Below, in pieces: positions 1-5,093 of a stretch of DNA of 11,027 bases. This DNA is from Gallionella sp. (GTDB taxonomy: Bacteria; Pseudomonadota; Gammaproteobacteria; Burkholderiales; Gallionellaceae): assembly GCA_024654105.1 (NCBI GenBank), contig JANLID010000113.1, positions 1-11,027 on the forward strand. Direction: 5' to 3'. The notes beneath the pieces are model-generated. The model did no database searches and was not told the origin of the DNA. It was given only the letters and a program-made list of their open reading frames with translations. Numbering within the stretch: the stretch's first letter is position 1; each line of letters begins with the position of its first letter. A program made the position numbers and the translations under genes.

Positions 1-1254
1 CCGGGGCAGTGCGTGACCGCGCCCACTGTGGTGCAACTGCAAAGCGGCACGTTCGCCTTGCCCGCACTGGCCAGCGGCCAAACCTACCAGATCACCGTCA
101 CGGCCAACGTCACGGCGATCAGTGGCAGTGTGAGCAACATCGCCACGGTGGCGGTACCGGGTGGCACCACCGATTCCAACCTGGCAAACAATAGCGCCAT
201 CGACACCGACACGGTCAACAGCGCGACGATTACGGTGACCAAAATATCAAACGGTGGCATTGGTTCGTTCAGCTTCACCGGCGACAACGGCTTTGCCAAC
301 CAAACCATCGCGACGGTGACGGCCGGGGTGGGCGTGGCTGGGGCGACGCAGACGCTGACGGCGGCGGGGGCGATCACCACGATCACCGAATCGGCGCCGC
401 CCGCAGGATTCGTGCTCGCCTCGATCAGCTGTAGCGGGCTGGGTGCGGGGGGCATACAGACGCCGGACATCGTGGCGCGCAACGTCGTGCTGGATGCGGC
501 GGCGACCGCAGCGGGGGCGGCCATTGCGTGTACGTTCACCAACGTTGCGGTTGTACCCAACTCGATCACGATCGTCAAGAGCACCGTGGGCGGCAACGGC
601 ACGTTCGCGTACACCGGGACCAATGGCATCGCCGGTTTCAACATCACCACGGCCAGCGGCAGCGGCAGCAACGCGATCACCGCGTTGGCGTTGGGCAGCT
701 ACACCATCAACGAAACGCCGGTGCCCGCCGGCTGGAACTTGACCAACCTGCAGTGTTTGGGTGCGGCGACGCCGGCGGCGATCACCGGCGGCCAGGCAGT
801 GATCACGCTTGCGGCCGGCGAGGCGGTGGTGTGTACCTACACCAACACCAAGCAGGGCTCGATCACCATCGTCAAGAACACCGTCGGTGGTGACAGCACG
901 TTCAATTACACCGGCGCGCAATCGTTCTCAATCACCACGGCGGGCGGCACCGGCAGCAACACGTCGGCGTTCGCCTCGGTGGTGCCGGGCACTTACAACG
1001 TGACGGAGACGGTGCCGGCGGGTTGGAACCTGACCGGGCTTACCTGCTCGAACGGGAGCACGGTGACGGTGGGCACGGCGACGGCGAACGTGGCAGTGGC
1101 GGCGGGTGAAGCGGTGACCTGCACATTCACCAACAACCTGCTGCTGCCGCTTTCCGCCGCAGGTATTCCAACACTTTCCGAGTGGGCGATGATCATGCTT
1201 GCCGCTCTTCTGTCCATCACTGGCTTTGTAGCGATGCGCAGGCAGGCAAGGTAA
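1..1254 (+). CDS. Secreted repeat protein with DUF11-like and prealbumin-like repeats and IPTL-CTERM signal (5' truncated)
   Basis: The frame is open from base 1, so the N-terminus lies outside the window; the GTG at 13 is not a credible start. Of 417 visible codons, residues 1-74 resemble a DUF11-type beta-sandwich, ending in an NNSAIDTD-like stretch. Three repeats follow (about 76-184, 188-284, 287-378). Each begins with a TITVTK/SITIVK strand, has an E-(S/T)-x-P-x-G-(W/F) segment in the middle and ends in a CT(F/Y)TN strand, as in prealbumin/SpaA-like folds. Residues 389-411 form an IPTL-CTERM signal: IPTLSEW, a hydrophobic helix, then a basic tail MRRQAR. In known families this signal is linked to exosortase-type processing (XrtH class), so a surface or biofilm-matrix role is inferred. 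Each repeat has two cysteines that could pair. No exosortase gene is in the window. Confidence 0.85.
   Translation, partial: PGQCVTAPTVVQLQSGTFALPALASGQTYQITVTANVTAISGSVSNIATVAVPGGTTDSNLANNSAIDTDTVNSATITVTKISNGGIGSFSFTGDNGFANQTIATVTAGVGVAGATQTLTAAGAITTITESAPPAGFVLASISCSGLGAGGIQTPDIVARNVVLDAAATAAGAAIACTFTNVAVVPNSITIVKSTVGGNGTFAYTGTNGIAGFNITTASGSGSNAITALALGSYTINETPVPAGWNLTNLQCLGAATPAAITGGQAVITLAAGEAVVCTYTNTKQGSITIVKNTVGGDSTFNYTGAQSFSITTAGGTGSNTSAFASVVPGTYNVTETVPAGWNLTGLTCSNGSTVTVGTATANVAVAAGEAVTCTFTNNLLLPLSAAGIPTLSEWAMIMLAALLSITGFVAMRRQAR
226..1134 (+). repeat. Three tandem prealbumin-like coding repeats
   Basis: Units run at roughly 226-552, 562-852 and 859-1134. Units 2 and 3 are clearly related at DNA level: both start TCGATCAC(G/C)ATCGTCAAGA and their starts (562 and 859) are exactly 297 bases (99 codons) apart. 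Unit 1 matches mainly at protein level. This suggests a recent duplication of units 2 and 3 within an older repeat array. Confidence 0.75.
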
Positions 1255-1272
1255 AGGTAGTTGGGCAAATCC

Positions 1273-1300
1273 GGGGGCGCGCAAGACCCCCTTCTTGTTT
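1273..1300 (+). terminator. Probable rho-independent terminator of the IPTL-CTERM gene
   Basis: Eighteen bases after the stop codon a GGGGG/CCCCC stem (1273-1277 with 1287-1291) encloses a 9-nt loop and is followed by TTCTTGTTT. An outer GCAAA/TTTGC pairing (1265-1269 with 1298-1302) could stabilise it. The stem is short and the T-tract is interrupted, so termination is likely but not certain. Confidence 0.5.
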
Positions 1301-1682
1301 GCGTGCTTGGCGTGGCGTACTTGTCAGCCACAGCGGCGATGAGACGCCGGTCGGATGGCCAACGCTACGCAGCACTTCATATAGCCACAATTTCAAGCCA
1401 CTCATTCATGCTGCGCTTCTTCATTTTCTTCATCGTCATTCTGGTGAGGCCATCGCACTCGGTTATCAGATCGGCAATATTATCTTCCCCAGCCCCATGC
1501 CCGTCGTGATATGGGCAGTCTTTAGCGGGCCGTTCATTGAGAGTGCGCTACGCAGCGGACCTGCAACACCCTGATCGGTCCTCAATGGGCCAGGCCTCAC
1601 CCTCTGCCCCACCCCATTCGCTATTGGTAATGTACGACACCGCACAGACCGGGTCTCACATTCGCGCCATATTGAGCTCGTT

Positions 1683-1714
1683 ATTAGGAATGAACGGCAT
1701 TAGGAATGAACGGC
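1683..1714. repeat. Perfect 16-bp tandem repeat (two copies)
   Basis: The unit ATTAGGAATGAACGGC occurs at 1683-1698 and again without a gap at 1699-1714, with no mismatch. Part of it (AATGAACGGC) also occurs inverted at 1529-1538. It lies about 30 bp upstream of the promoter candidate, so a regulator site or replication slippage are both possible. Confidence 0.8.
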
Positions 1715-1729
1715 GCTATCTAAAAACCG

Positions 1730-1750
1730 GGTGTCAATAATTGAGACACC
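1730..1750. promoter_or_regulatory. Hairpin/inverted repeat overlapping the -35 box
   Basis: GGTGTC (1730-1735) pairs with GACACC (1745-1750) around a 9-nt AT-rich loop that itself contains CAAT/ATTG. It overlaps the -35 box at 1741-1746, so it could be an operator. A T-rich stretch follows (1752-1766), so an upstream transcript could also end here. Confidence 0.35.
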
Positions 1751-1769
1751 ACTTCATTTTTAGTTTAAC
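1741..1769 (+). promoter_or_regulatory. Candidate sigma70-type promoter for the lipoprotein genes
   Basis: TTGAGA (1741-1746, five of six to consensus) and TTTAAC (1764-1769, four of six) are separated by 17 bp. Transcription would begin near 1776 and leave a leader of about 85 nt that contains the inverted repeat at 1791-1826. The promoter is predicted from base pattern only. Confidence 0.4.
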
Positions 1770-1790
1770 CCGCAGTTTCAAAAATTGCAT

Positions 1791-1826
1791 ATCGTTGCAA
1801 TCGCAATAAGTGTTCATTGCAACGAT
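1791..1826. promoter_or_regulatory. Perfect 11-bp inverted repeat in the leader of the DUF4398 gene
   Basis: ATCGTTGCAAT (1791-1801) and ATTGCAACGAT (1816-1826) are exact reverse complements separated by 14 bases. The repeat sits between the promoter candidate and the start codon. It could be a dimeric repressor site or an mRNA hairpin in the 5' leader. Its presence also argues against translation starting at the in-frame TTG at 1785. Confidence 0.55.
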
Positions 1827-1859
1827 TGTGTCCGACGTTTAACTCGATGGATGGAAAAA

Positions 1860-2261
1860 ATGATGAAAAAATTTAACCGCCTTAAATCGTATCAAGTGAG
1901 CAGGATCGGCGTAGCCGTCGCTGCTGCAATCTTCATGGCGGGTTGCGCGAGCACTCCGTCTGTCCCGGCTCCCACAGAGCAAATGGCTGTTTCCAGGGCT
2001 GCGGTGAGCAATGCAAGCAGCGCCGGTGGCAATGAATTTGCGCCGATACAGCTCAGGTCCGCGATGGAGAAAATGGATGCTGCCGAACGGGCCATGGGAG
2101 AAAAAGATTACGCGCGTGCCCGGTTGTTGGCGGAAGAAGCATTGGTTGACGCAAAACTGGCGGAAGCGACAGCGCGTTCGGCCAAGGCGCAGAAAGCTGC
2201 GGAGGCATTGCAGGAAGATAATCGCGTGCTGCGCAAAGAAATTGACCGTAAAGCCCAATAA
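1860..2261 (+). CDS. DUF4398-domain lipoprotein
   Basis: A 133-residue protein. The start is ATG 1860 or the adjacent ATG 1863; a GGATGGA stretch just upstream can serve as ribosome binding site, and the frame upstream crosses the inverted repeat. The N-terminus is a lipoprotein signal (MMKKFNRLKS, hydrophobic core, lipobox FMAGC), with the cysteine near residue 29. The rest is a DUF4398 domain: a helical region with the typical Y-x-R-A-R-x-L-A-E-E-A pattern and A-K-L-A-E-A segment, ending in a charged coiled coil. With Ser-Thr after the cysteine rather than Asp, outer-membrane sorting is expected. The next gene also carries DUF4398 and starts 18 bases downstream, so the two are probably co-transcribed and may act together at the outer membrane or cell wall. 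The molecular function of DUF4398 is unknown. Confidence 0.85.
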   Translation: MMKKFNRLKSYQVSRIGVAVAAAIFMAGCASTPSVPAPTEQMAVSRAAVSNASSAGGNEFAPIQLRSAMEKMDAAERAMGEKDYARARLLAEEALVDAKLAEATARSAKAQKAAEALQEDNRVLRKEIDRKAQ

Positions 2262-2263
2262 TC

Positions 2264-2288
2264 AACAATGGAGTTCATCATGCAAAAA
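2264..2288 (+). promoter_or_regulatory. Translation-start region, copy 1 of a repeated leader
   Basis: AACAATGGAG, five bases, then CATGCAAAAA. The TGGAG serves as ribosome binding site for ATG 2280, which was chosen over the in-frame ATG 2268 lying inside that site. The same layout with the same spacing occurs at 3943-3967 before the DUF883 gene. Confidence 0.6.
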
Positions 2289-3320
2289 AAACAATACGTT
2301 CCACTGGCCTTGATTGCTGTCGCGATTCTGTCCGGCTGCAGTTCCTCGTCACCGCCGCAAAATGCGGCTCTCACAGCGGCACATGGCAGCTACAGCAGCG
2401 CACGCTCTAACCCTGATATTACAAGTTTGGCGGCACTTGAATTGAAAGAAGCCGGAGATACCTTGAGCAAGGCGGACGATGCATTTAGCAAGGGCCAAGG
2501 CACTGACACCGTCAATCACCTGTCCTACCTGGCTAACCAGCAAGTGGGCATCGCGCAGGAAACCGCCAAACGAAAAACGGCTGAATTAGCGGTCGCCAAC
2601 GCCAGCGCCAAACGCACTGAAGTTCGTCTTGAGGCAAGAACGGCTGAAGCCGATGCGGCCAAACGGCAGGCGGCGATCGCGCAGAAAACTGCCGATTTGC
2701 AAGCTGCTGACTTGGCGGCGGCTGATGCCGAATTGGCAGCAGCAGATGCCAATGCGCAACGTGACCGAGCCAGCCTTGAGGCTAGAACGGCCGAAGCCGA
2801 TGCTGCCAAACAGCAGGCGGAGATCGCGCAGCAAAACGCCGATCAGCAGGCTGCCGCATTGGCTGATGCCAGAGCCAACGCGGAGCGTGATCAGGCGCTC
2901 ATTGCCCAACAGGAAATGCAGCTCAAGGAATTGAATGCCAGGAAGACGGAACGCGGCCTAGTAATTACACTGGGCGACGTGTTGTTCAATACCAACAAGG
3001 CGCAGCTCAAATCGGGCGGAATACGCAACGTACAAAAACTGGCCGATTTCCTCAAGCAATACCCGAAACACGTCGTATTGGTTGAAGGCCATACCGACAG
3101 CACTGGCAGTGACAGCTTTAATCAGGAACTCTCTGATCGTCGCGCCAATGCCGTTCGGACAGCCTTGATCGATAAGGGGATCGGCGGCGACCGGGTCACT
3201 ACGCGCGGCTATGGCGAGGCATATCCAATCGCTGGCAACGACACATCTGCAGGCCGTCAACTGAATCGGCGTGTGGAGATTATTCTCTCCGACAGCAATG
3301 GCAATATCGCGCCACGATAG
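2280..3320 (+). CDS. OmpA-family peptidoglycan-associated lipoprotein with DUF4398-like and coiled-coil regions
   Basis: A 346-residue protein from ATG 2280. Residues 1-20 are a lipoprotein signal with lipobox ILSGC (Cys20), followed by a serine-rich stretch. Residues about 28-105 resemble DUF4398. Residues about 95-222 are an Ala/Glu/Gln-rich coiled coil with a 49-residue internal duplication. Residues about 227-337 form an OmpA-like peptidoglycan-binding domain with the signatures VEGHTDSTG (Asp273), LSDRRANAV and NRRVEI (Arg330/331); the Asp and Arg are the positions that bind diaminopimelate in this family. The protein probably tethers the outer membrane to peptidoglycan, with the coiled coil as a periplasmic spacer. 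Its overall plan recalls Pal/YiaD-like proteins, but the DUF4398 region plus long spacer is distinct. It lies 18 bases after the other DUF4398 lipoprotein gene. Confidence 0.92.
   Translation: MQKKQYVPLALIAVAILSGCSSSSPPQNAALTAAHGSYSSARSNPDITSLAALELKEAGDTLSKADDAFSKGQGTDTVNHLSYLANQQVGIAQETAKRKTAELAVANASAKRTEVRLEARTAEADAAKRQAAIAQKTADLQAADLAAADAELAAADANAQRDRASLEARTAEADAAKQQAEIAQQNADQQAAALADARANAERDQALIAQQEMQLKELNARKTERGLVITLGDVLFNTNKAQLKSGGIRNVQKLADFLKQYPKHVVLVEGHTDSTGSDSFNQELSDRRANAVRTALIDKGIGGDRVTTRGYGEAYPIAGNDTSAGRQLNRRVEIILSDSNGNIAPR
2628..2831 (+). repeat. Duplicated coiled-coil segment in the OmpA-like lipoprotein gene
   Basis: Bases 2628-2684 and 2775-2831 match at 52 of 57 positions and are 147 bases (49 codons) apart, in frame. 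Both encode an LEARTAEADAAK-(R/Q)-QA-(A/E)-IAQ segment. Partial similarity continues after each copy. This is an in-frame duplication that lengthens the periplasmic coiled coil. Confidence 0.8.
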
Positions 3321-3407
3321 GTTTATGTGATTGGCTGAACCCGGGTTGTAGATCGGATTAATTACTGCCCGGCAACAAGCTTGCCAACTTGATGAGGAGC
3401 AACAAAA

Positions 3408-3554
3408 ATGCTTGAAACGATCGCAATTATTTTGATTATCCTCTGGTTGCTTGGCTTGGTTTCCTCGTACACCATTGGCGGGTTCATTCACGTTTTGCTG
3501 GTTATCGCGATCGTGGTGATATTGATCCGTGTCATTGGAGGCCGGAGGCTGTAG
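3408..3554 (+). CDS. Lmo0937-like small membrane protein (48 aa)
   Basis: A 48-residue frame starting at ATG 3408 with a good ribosome binding site (AGGAG at 3395-3399, 8 bases upstream). The product is almost entirely hydrophobic: MLETIAIILIILWLLGLVS, a central YTIGGFIHVLL segment, a second hydrophobic run, and a short basic end GGRRL. This length and pattern match the Lmo0937 family (DUF5670), widespread two-helix inner-membrane peptides of unknown function. It lies 87 bases after the OmpA-like gene. In other bacteria such peptides often sit near stress genes, which suits this neighbourhood. Family assignment is from memory of the pattern. Confidence 0.85.
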   Translation: MLETIAIILIILWLLGLVSSYTIGGFIHVLLVIAIVVILIRVIGGRRL

Positions 3555-3613
3555 CGACAGCCCTGCGGGGCATTGGGTAAGGCAATCTGGTAGTATGGAT
3601 GTTGTTTTACCCG

Positions 3614-3637
3614 CCTTGCCAGCGCAAGGGTATTTTT
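3614..3637 (+). terminator. Weak hairpin plus T-run before the 70-aa membrane protein
   Basis: CCTTG (3614-3618) pairs with CAAGG (3625-3629) and is soon followed by TATTTTT (3631-3637). It lies only 16 bases before the next start codon, so it would act as an attenuator, or end transcripts from the upstream genes. The 5-bp stem makes this a low-confidence call. Confidence 0.22.
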
Positions 3638-3652
3638 ACCGGAGAAGATGCA

Positions 3653-3865
3653 ATGAGTCCAGTCAAGATGTTGGCAATTATATTAATCGTGGGCGGTAGC
3701 CTGGGGTTGGTGTATGGCGGTTTCACTTATACCAAGGATACGCATGAGGCCAAGCTGGGCTCGATATCACTGTCTGTCAAAGACACAGAGACAGTAAATA
3801 TTCCGGCCTGGTTGGGTGTGGGGGCAATCGTGGCTGGAGTGCTCCTGCTTTTTGTGCGCAAGTAA
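3653..3865 (+). CDS. Small two-helix membrane protein, DUF3185-like (70 aa)
   Basis: The start at ATG 3653 is supported by GGAGAAG at 3641-3647; longer in-frame starts to 3599 lack a site. The 70-residue product has a first membrane helix (about residues 5-22, ending LVYGGF), a short polar loop with charged residues (TYTKDTHEAK, SVKDTE) and a second helix (about 51-67), then FVRK. The pattern of helix, YGG-x-TYT, polar strands, IP and second helix resembles the small proteins grouped as DUF3185. That assignment is from memory and moderate. No function is known. It sits between the 48-residue peptide gene and the DUF883 gene, in a run of small envelope genes. Confidence 0.75.
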   Translation: MSPVKMLAIILIVGGSLGLVYGGFTYTKDTHEAKLGSISLSVKDTETVNIPAWLGVGAIVAGVLLLFVRK

Positions 3866-3944
3866 AATCACGGGCGCCAAGGATGCCGGACTGAAGTTCG
3901 ATCTACAGCCCGAGCGCCTGATGGACTATTTTGAAAAAAACTAA
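3864..3944 (+). pseudogene. Possible 3' remnant of an unknown gene
   Basis: In the frame +1 to the preceding gene, the gap reads as a coherent polar peptide, KITGAKDAGLKFDLQPERL and then MDYFEKN, ending at TAA 3942-3944 directly before the next ribosome binding site. There is no ribosome binding site or good start, and upstream the frame runs back into the preceding gene to a stop at 3795. The composition looks like a protein C-terminus, not random intergenic translation. I do not recognise the parent family. Chance is a real alternative at this length. Confidence 0.25.
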
Positions 3945-3967
3945 CAATGGAGAAAAACATGCAAAAA
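3943..3967 (+). promoter_or_regulatory. Translation-start region, copy 2 of a repeated leader
   Basis: AACAATGGAG, five bases, then CATGCAAAAA, identical outside the five spacer bases to 2264-2288. The in-frame ATG at 3947 lies inside the ribosome binding site, so ATG 3959 is preferred. Confidence 0.6.
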
Positions 3968-4273
3968 TTATCTTATGAAGCCACCAAAGAACAGTTGATC
4001 GACGATTTCAAGGTCGTGGTGACTGATGCGGAAGCGCTGCTGAAAGCCACGGCCAACCAAGGCGGTGAGAAGCTGGCCGAGGTGCGCACCAAGGCAGAGG
4101 AATCCCTCAAGGTTGCCAAAGCGCGAATGGCAGATGCGCAAGCGGAGCTACTGGTCAAAACCAAAGTCGCAGCCAGGGCGACCGACGTTTATGTGCATGA
4201 GAATCCGTGGCAAGCCATTGGTGTCGCCGCCGGTGTCGGCGTGGCGGTTGGCTTACTCATCGGTCGCCGCTAG
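3959..4273 (+). CDS. yqjD: DUF883 family protein (YqjD/ElaB/YgaM-like)
   Basis: A 104-residue protein. Residues 1-75 are charged and helical, with many Lys, Glu and Ala residues. The C-terminus has the DUF883 hallmark: ENPWQAIGVAAG, then a Gly-rich membrane helix (about 86-101) ending in IGRR. In E. coli, YqjD, ElaB and YgaM are anchored to the inner membrane by this C-terminal helix, and YqjD binds ribosomes in stationary phase; that is family knowledge, not shown here. The next two genes encode YqjE- and YqjK-like proteins, in the same order as E. coli yqjD-yqjE-yqjK, with gaps of 10 and 9 bases. This supports the assignment and an operon. Confidence 0.88.
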   Translation: MQKLSYEATKEQLIDDFKVVVTDAEALLKATANQGGEKLAEVRTKAEESLKVAKARMADAQAELLVKTKVAARATDVYVHENPWQAIGVAAGVGVAVGLLIGRR

Positions 4274-4283
4274 TCACGACATC

Positions 4284-4676
4284 ATGACTGAGAAAATATC
4301 TGGCAGGAGCACAGGGCTGCTCAATTCGTTGAGCACGTTCGCTGCGACGCTCGCCGCTATCGTGCAGACTCGCCTCGAACTGCTATCCACAGACATGGAG
4401 GAAGATCGGGTGCATTACTTGTCATTGCTGATGCTGGTGCTGGCCGCATTGTTTTGTCTCGGGGTCGGCGTGGTGCTGGCAACAATCCTGCTCGTGGCCG
4501 TATTCTGGGACACGCAGCGTATCCTGGTGCTGGGGTTGCTTGCCGGATTATTTCTGACAGGCGGTATTGCGGCAGGGTTATTCGCCATACACAAGGTAAA
4601 AACAAAGCCTAAAATATTTTCAGCGAGCCTGCTGGAATTATTCAAAGATCGGCAGCAGCTCGTTTCACGTTTATAA
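4284..4676 (+). CDS. yqjE: Phage_holin_3_6 family membrane protein (YqjE-like)
   Basis: A 130-residue protein starting at ATG 4284, 10 bases after the DUF883 stop; an open frame continues upstream but only overlaps that gene. The N-terminus is amphipathic, with the RLELLSTDMEEDR segment (about 30-42) usual before the first helix in this family. Two membrane helices follow (about 46-75 and 79-103), separated by a short WDTQR turn, and the C-terminal tail is basic. Despite the Pfam name, these proteins are chromosomal housekeeping membrane proteins and no lysis genes are nearby. I see no strong ribosome binding site, so translation may be coupled to the gene before it. A role beside YqjD at the inner membrane is inferred. 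Confidence 0.87.
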   Translation: MTEKISGRSTGLLNSLSTFAATLAAIVQTRLELLSTDMEEDRVHYLSLLMLVLAALFCLGVGVVLATILLVAVFWDTQRILVLGLLAGLFLTGGIAAGLFAIHKVKTKPKIFSASLLELFKDRQQLVSRL

Positions 4677-4685
4677 AAGACGATC

Positions 4686-4964
4686 ATGAACAAAAAGTTG
4701 ATTTGTCTGGAAGAACGGCGCGAACGCCTGATTGCGCGGGCTGCGGCCCAACGAATGGCACTGGCGCAAAGCATCGAGCCGTGGCGCATACCCTTGGCGC
4801 GGGCCGACCAAGGGCTGTCTGTGCTGCGTTATGTCAGAAGCCATCCCGTATGGATAGCCGCCAGCATCGCCTTGCTCGCGGTGCTGCGGCCAGGCCGCGC
4901 CGGAAAATGGCTGCGGCTCGGCTTGATAACATGGCAGATGAGGCCTAAATTGCGCAGCAGGTAG
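4686..4964 (+). CDS. yqjK: YqjK-like protein
   Basis: A 92-residue protein starting at ATG 4686, 9 bases after the YqjE-like stop. The N-terminal half is strongly basic and helical (CLEERRERLIARAAAQR), the usual opening of YqjK-like proteins. A single hydrophobic segment follows (about 55-68, after RSHPVW), then a basic tail. The order DUF883, holin-3_6 and YqjK matches enterobacterial yqjDEK. Function is unknown. The gap to the next gene is 129 bases with no clear terminator, so the transcript may continue. Confidence 0.82.
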   Translation: MNKKLICLEERRERLIARAAAQRMALAQSIEPWRIPLARADQGLSVLRYVRSHPVWIAASIALLAVLRPGRAGKWLRLGLITWQMRPKLRSR

Positions 4965-5093
4965 CCGGAGACTGAGAATTCAGAAAGAGCAGCCAAGCAC
5001 TTGCGCGCATCCCAATCAACTCCGGCAATGCCCATAAAGTGATGCTGTCAAAAAATGCTCGGGCTGAATATTTTGCGAAACAGGAACCATCAA

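Larger units (their letters stand above)
1255..1859. other. Gene-poor gap rich in short repeats
   Basis: About 600 bases separate the surface-protein gene from the first lipoprotein gene. The open frames here, such as those covering 1261-1509 and 1537-1740 on the + strand, lack a convincing ribosome binding site and their translations resemble no family I know. What can be seen: the terminator at 1273-1300; an 11-base direct repeat CGCTACGCAGC at 1363-1373 and 1546-1556; the 10-mer GCCGTTCATT at 1529-1538, whose reverse complement occurs twice in the tandem repeat at 1683-1714; a hairpin at 1730-1750; a promoter candidate at 1741-1769; and an inverted repeat at 1791-1826. Decayed genes or a small non-coding element are both possible. 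Confidence 0.5.

Noticed and set aside
84..921. Long - strand frames opposite the IPTL-CTERM gene
   Set aside because: The repeat gene has clear domain structure and a sorting signal on the + strand; the opposite frames only reflect its composition.
226..1134. CRISPR-like array in the repeat-rich start of the window
   Set aside because: The repeats are about 300 bp, in frame and encode beta-sandwich domains, unlike CRISPR repeat-spacer structure.
1182..1574. A 130-codon + strand frame running through the terminator into the gap
   Set aside because: It starts inside the surface-protein gene in another frame, crosses the terminator hairpin, has no ribosome binding site and no recognisable family.
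1785..1859. TTG 1785 as start of the DUF4398 lipoprotein
   Set aside because: It would put 25 non-signal residues before the lipoprotein signal and place the 11-bp inverted repeat in coding sequence; ATG 1860/1863 gives a normal signal peptide.
4284..4676. Phage origin suggested by the name Phage_holin_3_6
   Set aside because: No lysis or structural phage genes are nearby, and the yqjD-E-K gene order shows a chromosomal membrane protein.
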